Positions 30,959-41,693 of a stretch of 64,000 nucleotides of DNA are shown one piece after another. Position numbers and translations under genes: made by a program. Numbering within the stretch: position 1 is the stretch's first letter; each line of letters opens with the position of its first letter. The DNA lies in NCBI GenBank assembly GCA_903813345.2, contig CAIIXF020000001.1, forward strand, positions 2,666,001 to 2,730,000, given 5' to 3'. The notes under the pieces are model-generated. The model did no database searches. It saw nothing but the letters and a program-made list of their open reading frames with translations, and had not been told where the DNA came from. Origin of the DNA: Owenia fusiformis (lineage: Eukaryota > Annelida > Polychaeta > Sabellida > Oweniidae).

Positions 30959-33900
30959 CTATTGTTTAAACTTTTTGCTGAAGTTCTTTTTAGTAGGTGG
31001 TTTATATATTTCATCTGGTCTCAGTTTGTATTTTGCCATGGCTTCATTTTTTAGTTTCAATCTATCTTTACGGTTTTTATTATTCCCTCCAATTGACGTG
31101 AACTCCACATTTATTTGTCGTCCCAAAAGTTCTGTGTGGTGAAGCATCAAGGCAAACTGAAACAGGTATGGGAAACAATGTAGATGACATCATATAGCAA
31201 AAGCAGACATGGGAAATAATGTAGATGACATCATACAGCAAAAACAGACATGGGAAATAATGTAGATGACATCATACAGCAAAAACAGACATGGGAAATA
31301 ATGTAGATGACATCATATAGCAAAAATGGACATGGGAAATAATGTAGATGACATCATATAGCAAAAACAGACATGGGAAATAATGAAGATGACATCATAT
31401 AGCAAAAACAGACATGGGAAATAATGCAGATGATATCATATAGCAAAATAGAGAGTTTTCATGATTCATTTATTAAAACAACATAATATACATCATTGAC
31501 AGGGCCTAAGCCAAGGCATTATTGACCCTGTATATCTGTATATTTATATGGCAATCATCACTTAGACAACAGAACAAGAGTTTCACAAACACTGATGATG
31601 ATGTAACAAGTGAAGAATTAAATAAAATGATCAAAAAATGAAGAATGAAACCTCCAAATTTTGTGAACGCTTTCATTTACTATAAATTAATTCTGTTCTG
31701 TATATTACTTGTACTAAAAGCAATCTGTAACTGTTGGCCAATATGAGGTTGTACTGATTCATAAGTATTATAAATCATCAAATTTTTCATCCCTTCCTCA
31801 CCTGATCAAATCATTTACTGTACGCCCGGTATTATTTGCGAGCTTTAATTTCGCGAATTTTGCGAAAACACGGTTTCGCGGCTATTAAATTTTGCAAATT
31901 CTCAAGCTAAATTACTAGTAGATGTACAGTAATTGCACTTACCTGATGTCAAAGTTGGATCAGATTTACAATAACTGGGATCTTTATCATCGGCAAGCTG
32001 CATATCAACTTCTATTATCGCATCGTTAATTTCGGTCTTATTTTAAAACGAAAAAGCAGTTTGAATTCGTATTTTGTATTACATGTTGGTGGAAATCATC
32101 CAATTATCGCCCAATAACACTAGACGAAACGTTTTACACAAAACGAAATGCATGTTGTAGTTCTTCTTACAGATGTACAAATGGAGGGATCAGAAGTTGA
32201 CAAAATGCATCAGAGCCCCGGGTAAAAACAAATTCCCGGGGATTTAATTGGCAATTTCGCGACAATAATTTTTCGCGATTTTAACACCATCGCGAAAAGC
32301 GCGAAAGTTAATCGCACGCGAATAATACCGGGCGTACAGTATTTCCACATGTATGTACAAGTATAGACTCTACAAATTAGAAAGTATACCTACCATAAAT
32401 GCCTTGTTGTTTTTGAATTCTATGTAAGCAAAGCCCCTAGGTTTACCAGTTGTCTTTTCAGTAGGAAGTCTTATAGTCTTGACACCCCCTTGAAATAAAA
32501 TAAAAAGGATATTAGGCCTTTTCCATTATAATACTTATAAAGGTTCCAGCCAAGGGAATATATATATGTATCTCATACTTGAGTGGGTTTGGGGTAGATA
32601 TCACCCGGGAATATATATCGTATCTGAGGAGCGGGCAGGATATATTGTATATGTCCCGCTCCAGGCCAAATGCGGGCAGATATAAAATATCCATCCCGCT
32701 CCCGGGAATTTTTCAAAAGTTTAAAAAAGTTTAAATATCAAAAGTTTTAATTTTTTAATTTTAAAATTTAATTTTTTTAAGTTTAAATGTTACAATTTCA
32801 TTGTATTGAACAAAAAGAATATTACGAAAATGTTAAATATAAATATCTTGTCATTATATCTACCCTAAACCCACTCAAGTATGAGATACACCAGTTATGC
32901 ACGGTCGGTTTGGATACATGGAATATCCCTTGGAATATACAATACATCTTCCCTCAGTCTCTTCGGTCCCTCGGGAAGATATATTGTATATCCCTCGGGA
33001 TATTCCCTGTATCCAAAACCTCCCAGTGCATAACCCCTATATATACCTGTATCTGTATGAAACAATTATGTACATTTCTAACAGGTGAAATCTCACCATT
33101 TTCAATCAAATTCATACATTTCATGCTATATTTTCGAGTTTAGTGTGATGCAGTTTTTTTAATATCAGTATTTGGGTTAATTGGGAAAGAGGGGCTAGTC
33201 ACTTCACTCTTAAAGCCCAGTGAGTGCCCTTCTACTCTTTACATTTGTTTGCCTCTGCTTCTTAAAAAAAGAGCTTCATCTATTGAGTTTGTAACTTGAC
33301 TCTACACGCAATATTCCGGTTTTGTCTGTTTACCTGTTCTGATGAAGTGCTCTTCTAGTTGTTGCTTAGTGACATTATATGGTAAGTTTCCAACAAAGAG
33401 AACATAACTTTTCTTTTGTGCTTTCTTTTCAGGCTTCTTAGCAGTTTCTTTGCTATCTTTCTCTGATTTGTCCAACTCTTTCTCATTGTTCTCAGATTCT
33501 TGCTTTGTTTCTAGAAGATTGGATACTTTGTCTTTATTTTTTGATTTTTTGTTTCTTCTTCGTTTCTTGGCGGGTCTTTCAGAATCCTCCTCTGCAACAG
33601 CTTGACTCTCTGAAACAAGAAAAAATATTTAAAATAATGAAATGAAGCACTTTATGAAACTCTCTATACAGGTATAAGAGGTCACATACAATGCCTAACC
33701 AAAAAATATAATAAAAATTTGTTAATCTTGGATTGATTGTGGTTTGGCAACTAAAATGAGTGGCCTCTTGTATTTTGATTTTTGATGCTTCTCTAACATG
33801 CCTCGTATGTAATTGTTATTCTTGAAACTTTAGGGACCTACATGTAGGGACCTGTACATGTCATAGGGACCTACATGTAGATATTGAGTCTCATTCTGTA

Positions 33901-36900
33901 TCTGAACTACTGTTCAGACCATAGGAGACAGGTTACCTGAAAAGGAAGATAGATATCATTATCTCTTATCTCAAGGACTGAAACTGAGGCAAGTCTACCC
34001 TGGCTGAAATCAGCTCTGAAATAACAATTACTGCATGTCAAGCCGTCATTCAATGCTGATTTTGTAGAAAACAGATCTGTCCATCCTTCTACATGTGAGT
34101 TTTTCCCATAAAGATGCTTGATTAAGTAGAAATTCATCAAATTATACCCCTAGAATATCAAAGTTCAACTGTACATCAATCGCGTGAGGAAAAAAAACAA
34201 ATCCATTCTTCACCTTCTGTTCACAAACCCTTCTTCTTCTTCTTGGAAAAGTTGTCCCTCATTTGACTAACAGCAAATGTGTATGTTTATGCAGCAATAT
34301 ATGTTAGTTTAGAAAATGATTAATTACAATCTTACCTGTACTTCACAGAAACATCCTAAGTATGAAAATATTTCACTAAAAATACATGCTTCCATTTTGT
34401 CACATGTTCATAATAATTTAAATATTGATCATGTGATGTTGACAGGGAGTGTAAACGCACCTAGCGTACAGGAAATATGTTATGATATTTATTAAGAAAT
34501 TAGGTATGGTAATCATTATTAATTAAGCATTAAGTATTAAGCCCCCAACCCACTTCACAAAGTTCATGAAATACCAAGGAAAGACCAAATATTAAATAAA
34601 TTAGAAAAATTTGAATTTCCAAAAAAATCAAGTGGGCGATAATAGAGTCTCTGAAACATTAAATTTTTCCTTCATTAACTTATTACATACATTTTTTTTA
34701 GATAATATTAGTTTGTATGTATGTATAATTTATTTGCCTCTTAATATAAAGAGAGTTACATTCATATTTTACATAAAATGATTAATAAGTGACCAGCATC
34801 ACAAAAATTATTAATAATAGTAATGATTTGATAAAAGCAGTTGTCTCTGCTTGTGCATTATATAAACGTACTGTGATATTTCTAATAGCTTCTCATGATC
34901 ACAACTAATGATACCTAATATTGACTTGAGAATAAAATTGTCATCTTGGACGTTAAAGATGCTTGTTACAATGTTAATCATCGGAACCCTCACTCCAGAA
35001 AAAGCTGGACATTTGAGTAAAAAATGTTTAACAGTTTCATTTTCATTAAGCTCACAAAGCACACATGTTTTACACATAGGTGTATCACCCTCGCGACGTC
35101 TACTGTTTAAACCGTAAGTTCCAGTTAGTAATTTTATCATAAGTTTTGTGCAGTACATATAATTGGGATTATTTCTTGCAATAATCCACCAAACATTTGG
35201 TTTCAATTCTACCAAGGAACCTGCCATCATATTGAGATTATTGTACATCAGTGCTGAGAGCACAGTGCTACGAGCATGAACATTTTTGACTCTATTGTAA
35301 ATGGTCTCTCTAAATTTTGATTTACTTGGAAATTTAGCATTGAAAATCATTTCCTTCACATAGTCAGTAAGATTATACTTCAGAACTGTTTCCCACATAT
35401 AAAATGAAGGGGATTTCATGCTTTTACAGGTAACAGATGTGTACATCATTCTTATTAATCGCTCTAAACATATGACTTTATATATACAATTCATAGGCAA
35501 ACATAACAGCATGAACAAAAACATAAGTCGGTCACAATCAATCTTCGCTTGAACTGACATCCAGCCAAGCAGCCTGACTGCCACAGGATCTGGTGTGTTC
35601 TTTGGCAATGACTGGATTCGCTTGCCAATCTCCCTGTGCGCACAATCCATCAGTTTAAAGTCATCCTCTGAGTATGGTATCACTGCACATCCATAAGTCA
35701 TGGTGGGGAAAGCAAAAGACCAGTACAGTTTTGAAGCTAATAATGGGTGAATGCCGCCACACCCGCTTCCTAGGCCCAAAAGTGAGCAGAACTTTCTTCT
35801 TGCTGCGGATATAGCACCTTTTACGTGTTCGGTTGTTTTCCCAAGAGGAATCCCAACGTGATGAGCTGACTGAACAGTTTTTATGACCGCCGTTCCGAGT
35901 TTAAAGTCGCAAATCGTCCTTTTTGCCGGGCCATACGTCATTATCACACACTTATCTGGATGAAATTCAAAACGCCATCGTCTACTGTATTCGTACGCTA
36001 TCTGAAGAAGTTCATTCATATGTCCTGGGTCAGTTGTTATAAGCGCGAGATCATCGGCATATGCAGGACAGCCTAGAGGGTGTCTTCCGATCTTTGCAAC
36101 AAATTGACTGTTTATTAATTCGTTTAAAAGGTCGGCAATGAAGAATTGGTAGAGATGCATACTGCAGATTCCTCCTTGATGGACTCCCCTGTGCACATGA
36201 AAAGATTCAGGATTTAGTACACCATTTACAAGAACTTTACATTTATATTTACAATATGAATTATACAAGAGTCGCCAAGCGAGGCCATTTATACCGATTT
36301 TGTACAGTTTCCAGAACAACCCATCTATCCAGGTACCATCGAAGGCTTTCCTAATGTCCATTAACGCCAAAAATACCCCTTCCTTAACATTATGTGCAAT
36401 AACTTCTTGAAGCAAAAATGATGTGTGAAGAGAAGAACACTTTTCGACAGAGGCACCCTGAAGTTGAGGGATAGCATTTCTGAGCCTTGGAAGCATCCTA
36501 GCGAGTACCATATTATCAAACAATTTTCTCAAAATACTCATTAAAGTAATACCTCTGTGGTGGTCTCTGTTAAGGCAATCTTTGTTACCTGACTTTAAAA
36601 GAGGAATAAGGATTCCTGTACAAAAGTTTTCTGGGATGTACTCACTTATACGAATTACGTTAAAAAGTAGTGTTATGACTATTGTCATATACTGACCACC
36701 ATATTTTATATGTTCTGCATTTAAACCATCATGACCAGCGGCTTTATTATTATTCAGTTTAAGTATACATTCATTAACTTCCTCAGTTGTAAAATCAGTG
36801 TCTAAAATAGCATCCTTATTTAATACAGACTCCATTTTCATTACTTCCATGTCTGAAACAACCTCACTTTCAAAATTACTGTCAAAAATGTCTCTATTGT

Positions 36901-39900
36901 CATATGAAGCCAGATTACAAAAATATGATTGCCACTCGTTACAAACTGCACTTGGATCCATAAGAATCTCCCCATTGTCTGCTCTTACAGCGCTGGATTG
37001 TTTACCTTTACAATGCCGGCTTTTATTTAAAAGATACCAGAAGGTCCGTTGATCTAAGTTCTCTGACTCATAGATCTCGTTCAACGTTTTATGTTCATAC
37101 TCTGTTTTAGATCTGTTGAATGCCACCCGGAAAATCCTCTTTGAGTCCTTATAATTCATTCTTGTTTGGTCCATTACGTCCCTCGGTCTCCCTGCGTTCA
37201 CCCAAGCGTGCCAAGCCCTTTTCTGCAGCTTCTTCAAACGAGTTAGTTCACTGTTCCAGAACGGCTTCTGATGCTTCATGAACTTTTTAACTGGAATAGC
37301 AGAATCAGCTCTTGATTTAATTACTTTGATTAATCTATCAATGTGATTGTCTATAGTTTTACTGTCAATATTGACCGTGGTTGACATTTCGTTAAACAAA
37401 GGCATTAAATCTGTTTGCATTGGGTTTGTAAAATGTTCAGTAATATCATTTTTGGTCACCCTGGTCCACGCATAAGTTTTCATTTCGCTAATAGGCATTG
37501 AATTAGTCATATGTTTTAAAGATGGCAGGTCAAATACACTCCGTATAGCTAGATGACCAAAATCTGCAGTGTGAGCGCTAGTCATTACGTCACAGCTAAT
37601 TACATGTTTCAATAAAAATTCAGATATTACAATATGGTCTATATAAGTTCTGTGCCCAGTGGCAGTTACATATGAATATCGTGGACCTTGTGAAATATTA
37701 TGTATATCAAGGGCTAATAAGCCATTGCGTTGCATCGTTTGAAACAATAATTGACCATTAACACTATGCTTACCAGTAGACCGTCGCGTTTCACATAAAC
37801 TGCCCAAATTGGCATTAAAATCCCCAGCAATAATACAATTTGCATCTTGTTTACATTGGCTTACACAATCTTCGAGAAAAATTAAAACATCCTCAAAAAT
37901 ATCATTTTTGCACCCTATTTGGGGCAAATATACAGAAAATACATAAATTGGTGTATTCGTTTCAACCTTAATACATGCAACCCTGTCAGTACAATATTTT
38001 CTAATCGGTGACACCGGATATTTTAAGGACTTTCGCCACATTAAGGCTATACCCCCATGTCCCCATGTTAGGCCACATTGCATTGAATCAAGTGATTTGC
38101 AGCTATAAGCAAGAGTGTTAAAATCAGAATCAACAGAACTTAATTTGTTAAGGTTACATTCAAACAAACGGTGCTCTGAAACAGCAACTATGTCGCTCGA
38201 CCTAAGCAGATCTCTCAGGTACACCTCCGAAGAATTCAGACCGTTGATGTTCCATTGCGATATAGATACCATTAACTGTATTAAAGTAACAAAGGTAAAC
38301 AGTAATTGCACTAAGAATATAATCTTGAATGTGATAGTTATGAAATGTATCTCGGTCTTAAATCAACATCACTTCTATCATCACTGTCAAAATAACGTCG
38401 TCTCCGACGTTCCCATACCCTACATTTAATAGGAACAGGCCACAAATCAACACAAAGAGCCCTATCTACCTGGTGTTTGGGTATCGTTATCTTGCATCCG
38501 ACTTTGTCACAGGATATCCGGTTATGCACAACATGTATCTGTTTCAACCTGATATTATTATCCAATGCAAAACGTTTCACATTATTGATTGTATCCTCGT
38601 CGTCCTCCTCACTTGATTGATAGATATTTTCTAAATAGAGCACACTCACTTCCTCATACTCAATGCCTCTCAGGCCACTATTTCGGGGTCGTGTGCTTAC
38701 ATTGTCACGCGTTGTAATCGGTCTTGTGGGGACTGTGTTAACATATTCCTTTTGTTTCGCCGCCGCCTTCTTTCGCCGAAGCTGATTATTTCCGAGCCAC
38801 GTCTGCCATTCCTTCCCAGGGGGATCTGGGCCCTTCCATACTCCGCGATCAGTGGGGGGTGGGCCGCGCCATACACCAGTCTCCGTCACACCATAGGTCA
38901 CCTGCTCACTCGTCCCTTTAAGCGTATTCAGGTTAAGATTCGATCTTGGGGGTCTGGGAGGAGTGGGACTCAGGGTTCTCGGCTGCGTAGGGGTTTGGGT
39001 TCTCGGGTACGTCTTCTGGGGACTGCCACGGGATGTGGGACTCTTAATACGTTGCTTGGATGGTTCAACGTTCGGTTTATTACATCCGTTGTTAGCTGCC
39101 GAACGGCATTCGGAGGGCAGCTGTGTATGCGACACATAGGTATTTTTCGATGCATCAGGGTAATCTTTATCAGGAGCCATACGATTTACATCACAAGCTG
39201 GGGTCGCACTGACCTGGTTCGATTCGGAAAGAATGTTATTGTTTACATTATTTGACCCATCGCTGGAATTCGGAACGACTGGGTCATTTTGCGTACTCAA
39301 CGACTTACTGGCATTCAATCCACTAATACAGGATTCGGCGAAATTAGTCATTACCTGTTGAGTTTGTTTAGGGGGTGCATTCGAATTCACTAGGTCGGAA
39401 GGTTTAGAGCTAGTTACAATACGTGTAATAGATGCTAGATTGCCCTGCATAGAGTTCGTATTCTGGGTTAGCTTTTCAAGCTCAGATTGCAACGTTTTAC
39501 ATGTTCCCGTGATCTGGTCAAGTTTCGAAGACAAAGTACAAATGTCCTTTCTCATAGAATCCCTCTCAACTTCTAGCTCCTTTACCTTCTGTGTTAGTAC
39601 TGTTATTGTAACATCCATAGATGCAGCACGTTCATTTCGATGCATGTTATTAGAGGCCTCCCTGGACACGGTTACCTCGGGCAGGAAACTGTTCGTACTC
39701 AAAACACCCTTTGGGAACATATCTACGTTATCTGTCAGGTATAAATATAAGTCGCATATGTCCATAACTGTATTAGTAAGCTTGTTCTTACCCTGGCGTT
39801 TCTTAGGCTGCAGATTTACAGGGACTTCATGTTCCTCGCGCTCTGCTAACGGTCCAAATAAAGAGTCACAATGCTCCGTGACTTTTGATTTTGCCTTTTC

Positions 39901-41351
39901 GAAGAAGTAATCACGTATCATGTCAAAATCCTCCTCGGATCCATCATGCAATAGCTGCTCGACAACGTCGTTCCTCGGTCCTTCAGTTAGTAAATTCAGA
40001 ATCTTCTCATAATATTGTAAATCCTCATCAGATGGCGGAGACATTTTGGAAACGTGTTTCCACCATTACACCGGAAGTATGTTTGATTGATATTGATACC
40101 ATTGATATGGTGTGGAAAGCACACAATGATAGATAATTATCGGGAGTATGCATTGAAAATTACAAAATATGTCACTTTTGCCATGTTTCAGAGGCTCTAT
40201 TATCGCCCACTTGATTTTTTTGGAAATTCAAATTTTTCTAATTTATTTAATATTTGGTCTTTCCTTGGTACTTCATGAACTTTGTGAAGTGGGTTGGGGG
40301 CTTAATACTTAATGCTTAATTAATAATGATTACCATACCTAATTTCTTAATAAATATCATAACATATTTCCTGTACGATAGGTGCGTTTACACTCCCTGT
40401 CAACATCACATGGTCAATATGTAAATTATTATGAACATGTGACAAAATGGAAGCATGTATTTTTAGTGAAATATTTTCATACTTAGGATGTTTCTGTGAA
40501 TTACAGGTAAGATTGTAATTAATCATTTTCTAAACTAACATATATTGCTGCATAAACATACACATTTGCTGTTAGTCAAATGAGGGACAACTTTTCCAAG
40601 AAGAAGGGTTTGTGAACAGAAGGTGAAGAATGGATTTGTTTTTTTTCCTCACGCGATTGATGTACAGTTGAACTTTGATATTCTAGGGGTATAATTTGAT
40701 GAATTTCTAGTTTCTACTTAATCAAGCATCTTTATGGGAAAAACTCACATGTAGAAGGATGGACAGATCTGTTTTCTACAAAATCAGCATTTAATGACGG
40801 CTTGACATGCAGTAATTGTTATTTCAGAGCTGATTTCAGCCAGGGTAGACTTGCCTCAGTTTCAGTCCTTGAGATAAGAGATAATGATATCTATCTTCCT
40901 TTTCAGGTAACCTGTCTCCTATGGTTCAGACGACACGTCCCATGTTATATCTTAAAAAAATCAGAGACGAGATTCGCTACAGTATCTACAAGGGACCACA
41001 GATTCATTGTACGTAAAACTAATTCATCTGAAATAAACAAACATTTTGCGAGTAAAAAGTGTATTTTTCGATATGATATTGCACTGTTTATTGAGCCCAT
41101 GATTGACACAAAGACTCCATGGTACCTGATTTATTATCATTTTGAGCATCAATCTTATCTTCAGATTTAACATCTTGATCCTCTTGGTCTTTAGATTGAA
41201 TCTTTATACATAAATTATTCCCATTCTGCTCCACTGGACTGACTGCAGCAACTGTGTCATCGGGCTCTTCTTTGAACATCCCATCTGCTTTTTTCCTATG
41301 TTTATCCCACCATGCTTTACGTCTATTAGCTCGCTCTTCGGCTTTACTCAT
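30959..41351 (-). CDS. Single-RRM, Nop6-like nucleolar RNA-binding protein
   Basis: Four coding exons: 41351-41126, 33609-33334, 32488-32394, 31156-30959; 795 bases, 264 residues, all joins in frame. The N-terminal 140 residues are charged and lysine-rich (AKKRRRNKKSKNK), as in nucleolar proteins. One RRM follows, with RNP2 LFVGNL at about 146-151 and RNP1 KPRGFAYIEF at about 183-192. The tail runs LLGRQINVEF, then a basic stretch ending KKFSKKF-like residues. The RRM plus GRxINVE and NRKDRLKLKN resembles yeast Nop6 and fission-yeast C365.04c, ribosome-biogenesis factors. Human RBM34 is a poorer fit because it has two RRMs. Intron 1 (7.5 kb) is host to a LINE inside inverted arms. The start is chosen at MSKAEERANRRK, 342 bases from the divergent MLF start. 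Confidence 0.87.
31160..31447. repeat. 41-bp minisatellite beside an RRM-gene splice acceptor
   Basis: ATGGGAAA.AATG recurs at 31168, 31209, 31250, 31291, 31332, 31373 and 31414, an exact 41-bp period over about seven units. On the transcript strand the array ends within a few bases of the acceptor (CCTGTTTCAG) of the last exon. The unit reads CCCATGTCTGTTTTTGC, similar to the CCCATACCTGTTTCAG junction. Confidence 0.93.
31817..32339. mobile_element. 523-bp TIR element with TA target site
   Basis: Termini CTGTACGCCCGGTATTATT and the inverse are flanked by TA. The arms carry many TTTCGCG/CGCGAAA motifs, unusually CpG-rich for this window. Non-coding. It lies in the last intron of the RRM gene, between the minisatellite and exon 32394-32488. 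Confidence 0.75.
32566..33043. repeat. Dispersed repeat family R2, copy 2
   Basis: Matches 16390-16908 over most of its length, including GGGTTTGGGGTAGATATCAC, GAGGAGCGGGCAGGATATAT and CCAAAACCTCCCAGT. It lies in the RRM gene intron between exons 32394-32488 and 33334-33609. Overlapping open frames are not genes. Confidence 0.75.
33918..34659. repeat. Left 742-bp inverted arm flanking the LINE
   Basis: Begins ACCATAGGAGACAGGTTACC and ends at GAGTCTCTGAAACAT. It is near-identical, in reverse orientation, to 40183-40925. A four-base TCAG abuts the outer end (33914-33917), and another TCAG abuts the outer end of the right arm. The outermost part encodes an open peptide with DFSQGRLASVSVLEIRDND and a GTAACC donor-like site, of unknown meaning. 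Confidence 0.88.
34811..38311 (-). CDS. LINE ORF2 protein: endonuclease and reverse transcriptase, 1166 aa
   Basis: The N-terminal APE-like endonuclease (about residues 15-250) has QWNINGL, SEHRLFE, AGDFNANLG and a TYIDHIVIS motif. The reverse transcriptase (about 500-800) has NNKAAGHDGL, ALMDIRKAFDGTW, GVHQGG and the catalytic AYADDLAL. Near the end CKTCVLCELNENETVKHFL..C forms the cysteine/histidine cluster common in CR1/Jockey-type elements. The first methionine is 26 bases after the ORF1 stop, so ORF2 could be made by reinitiation. No internal stop is present. Confidence 0.93.
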   Translation of the reverse strand: MQLLFTFVTLIQLMVSISQWNINGLNSSEVYLRDLLRSSDIVAVSEHRLFECNLNKLSSVDSDFNTLAYSCKSLDSMQCGLTWGHGGIALMWRKSLKYPVSPIRKYCTDRVACIKVETNTPIYVFSVYLPQIGCKNDIFEDVLIFLEDCVSQCKQDANCIIAGDFNANLGSLCETRRSTGKHSVNGQLLFQTMQRNGLLALDIHNISQGPRYSYVTATGHRTYIDHIVISEFLLKHVISCDVMTSAHTADFGHLAIRSVFDLPSLKHMTNSMPISEMKTYAWTRVTKNDITEHFTNPMQTDLMPLFNEMSTTVNIDSKTIDNHIDRLIKVIKSRADSAIPVKKFMKHQKPFWNSELTRLKKLQKRAWHAWVNAGRPRDVMDQTRMNYKDSKRIFRVAFNRSKTEYEHKTLNEIYESENLDQRTFWYLLNKSRHCKGKQSSAVRADNGEILMDPSAVCNEWQSYFCNLASYDNRDIFDSNFESEVVSDMEVMKMESVLNKDAILDTDFTTEEVNECILKLNNNKAAGHDGLNAEHIKYGGQYMTIVITLLFNVIRISEYIPENFCTGILIPLLKSGNKDCLNRDHHRGITLMSILRKLFDNMVLARMLPRLRNAIPQLQGASVEKCSSLHTSFLLQEVIAHNVKEGVFLALMDIRKAFDGTWIDGLFWKLYKIGINGLAWRLLYNSYCKYKCKVLVNGVLNPESFHVHRGVHQGGICSMHLYQFFIADLLNELINSQFVAKIGRHPLGCPAYADDLALITTDPGHMNELLQIAYEYSRRWRFEFHPDKCVIMTYGPAKRTICDFKLGTAVIKTVQSAHHVGIPLGKTTEHVKGAISAARRKFCSLLGLGSGCGGIHPLLASKLYWSFAFPTMTYGCAVIPYSEDDFKLMDCAHREIGKRIQSLPKNTPDPVAVRLLGWMSVQAKIDCDRLMFLFMLLCLPMNCIYKVICLERLIRMMYTSVTCKSMKSPSFYMWETVLKYNLTDYVKEMIFNAKFPSKSKFRETIYNRVKNVHARSTVLSALMYNNLNMMAGSLVELKPNVWWIIARNNPNYMYCTKLMIKLLTGTYGLNSRRREGDTPMCKTCVLCELNENETVKHFLLKCPAFSGVRVPMINIVTSIFNVQDDNFILKSILGIISCDHEKLLEISQYVYIMHKQRQLLLSNHYYY
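38338..40044 (-). CDS. LINE ORF1 protein, 568 aa
   Basis: Nucleic-acid-binding chaperone-type ORF1 expected upstream of LINE ORF2. Visible parts: an acidic N-terminal helical region (from MSPPSDEDLQYYEKILNLL), a coiled coil around residues 140-210 (VKELEVERDSMRKD), a low-complexity asparagine/serine stretch and a proline-rich stretch (PTQPRTLSPTPPRPPRS). Two GVW-GP repeats follow (GVWRGPPP, GVWKGPDPP). The C-terminal domain contains VSVLYLENI and WPVPIKCRVWERRRRR, the fold seen at the end of many invertebrate LINE ORF1 proteins. No zinc knuckle was seen. Uninterrupted. Confidence 0.85.
   Translation of the reverse strand: MSPPSDEDLQYYEKILNLLTEGPRNDVVEQLLHDGSEEDFDMIRDYFFEKAKSKVTEHCDSLFGPLAEREEHEVPVNLQPKKRQGKNKLTNTVMDICDLYLYLTDNVDMFPKGVLSTNSFLPEVTVSREASNNMHRNERAASMDVTITVLTQKVKELEVERDSMRKDICTLSSKLDQITGTCKTLQSELEKLTQNTNSMQGNLASITRIVTSSKPSDLVNSNAPPKQTQQVMTNFAESCISGLNASKSLSTQNDPVVPNSSDGSNNVNNNILSESNQVSATPACDVNRMAPDKDYPDASKNTYVSHTQLPSECRSAANNGCNKPNVEPSKQRIKSPTSRGSPQKTYPRTQTPTQPRTLSPTPPRPPRSNLNLNTLKGTSEQVTYGVTETGVWRGPPPTDRGVWKGPDPPGKEWQTWLGNNQLRRKKAAAKQKEYVNTVPTRPITTRDNVSTRPRNSGLRGIEYEEVSVLYLENIYQSSEEDDEDTINNVKRFALDNNIRLKQIHVVHNRISCDKVGCKITIPKHQVDRALCVDLWPVPIKCRVWERRRRRYFDSDDRSDVDLRPRYIS
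40183..40925. repeat. Right 743-bp inverted arm flanking the LINE
   Basis: Starts ATGTTTCAGAGGCTCTATTA at the LINE 5' end and finishes CAGGTAACCTGTCTCCTATGGT, the inverse of 33918-34659 with only scattered differences. TCAG follows at 40926-40929. The two arms meet the LINE at GAAACAT and ATGTTTC, so without the LINE they would form one long palindrome. Confidence 0.88.
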
Positions 41352-41693
41352 TACGAGTATCTTTTTCTGACAATATTTTGGGGCTTTTTCTTTATCCTAA
41401 TCAAGCGTCTAGCTTATGAGCAGTGGCTTAAATGATAAAATATTGAAAATATCCTTAACCGGAAATTGTAATGATGGGCGCAGACATCTTTAAAATTGAG
41501 AATTAACCAATAGAAACCGAGTTTACAGTGTTTGATAACGATTGTCAAACAGCTTTTCATTGGTTATTTATGTTATCCATTTTCCACAGATTTCTAGAAA
41601 TAATTTTGTTTATGTTTTCAAGTATATATCCAGATACACGTTGATAAGGATAAAGTTGACTTCTTAGAATAGTTTTCAACATTCATAGCAACT
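41352..41693. promoter_or_regulatory. Bidirectional promoter of RRM gene and MLF
   Basis: 342 bases between divergent start codons. ACCGGAAAT at about 41458-41466 fits an ETS site. No TATA box was identified. It is the second compact head-to-head arrangement in the window. Confidence 0.6.

Larger units (their letters stand above)
34660..40182 (-). mobile_element. Full-length non-LTR retrotransposon (LINE), intact
   Basis: 5.5-kb element, transcribed in the same direction as its host RRM gene. It has a short 5' UTR (about 138 bases), ORF1 (38338-40044), a 26-base gap, ORF2 (34811-38311) and a 3' UTR of about 150 bases ending in TATGTAATAAG-type sequence without a long poly(A). APE-type endonuclease, YADD reverse transcriptase and a C-terminal cysteine/histidine cluster place it in the Jockey/CR1-like part of LINEs; the exact clade is uncertain. 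Both frames are open throughout, so the copy is young. Confidence 0.9.

Noticed and set aside
38752-39255. 167-codon frame opposite LINE ORF1
   Set aside because: It is a shadow of ORF1's proline/arginine-rich part and has no independent support.
34660-40182. A novel DNA transposon using reverse transcriptase
   Set aside because: The ORFs are standard LINE ORF1/ORF2 and the arms contain no transposase, so insertion into or inversion of flanking DNA is simpler. The composite-element idea is kept only as an alternative in the findings.
40802-41170. 122-codon plus-strand frame
   Set aside because: It starts in the right inverted arm and ends antisense to the first exon of the RRM gene; only the arm part is shared with the left copy.
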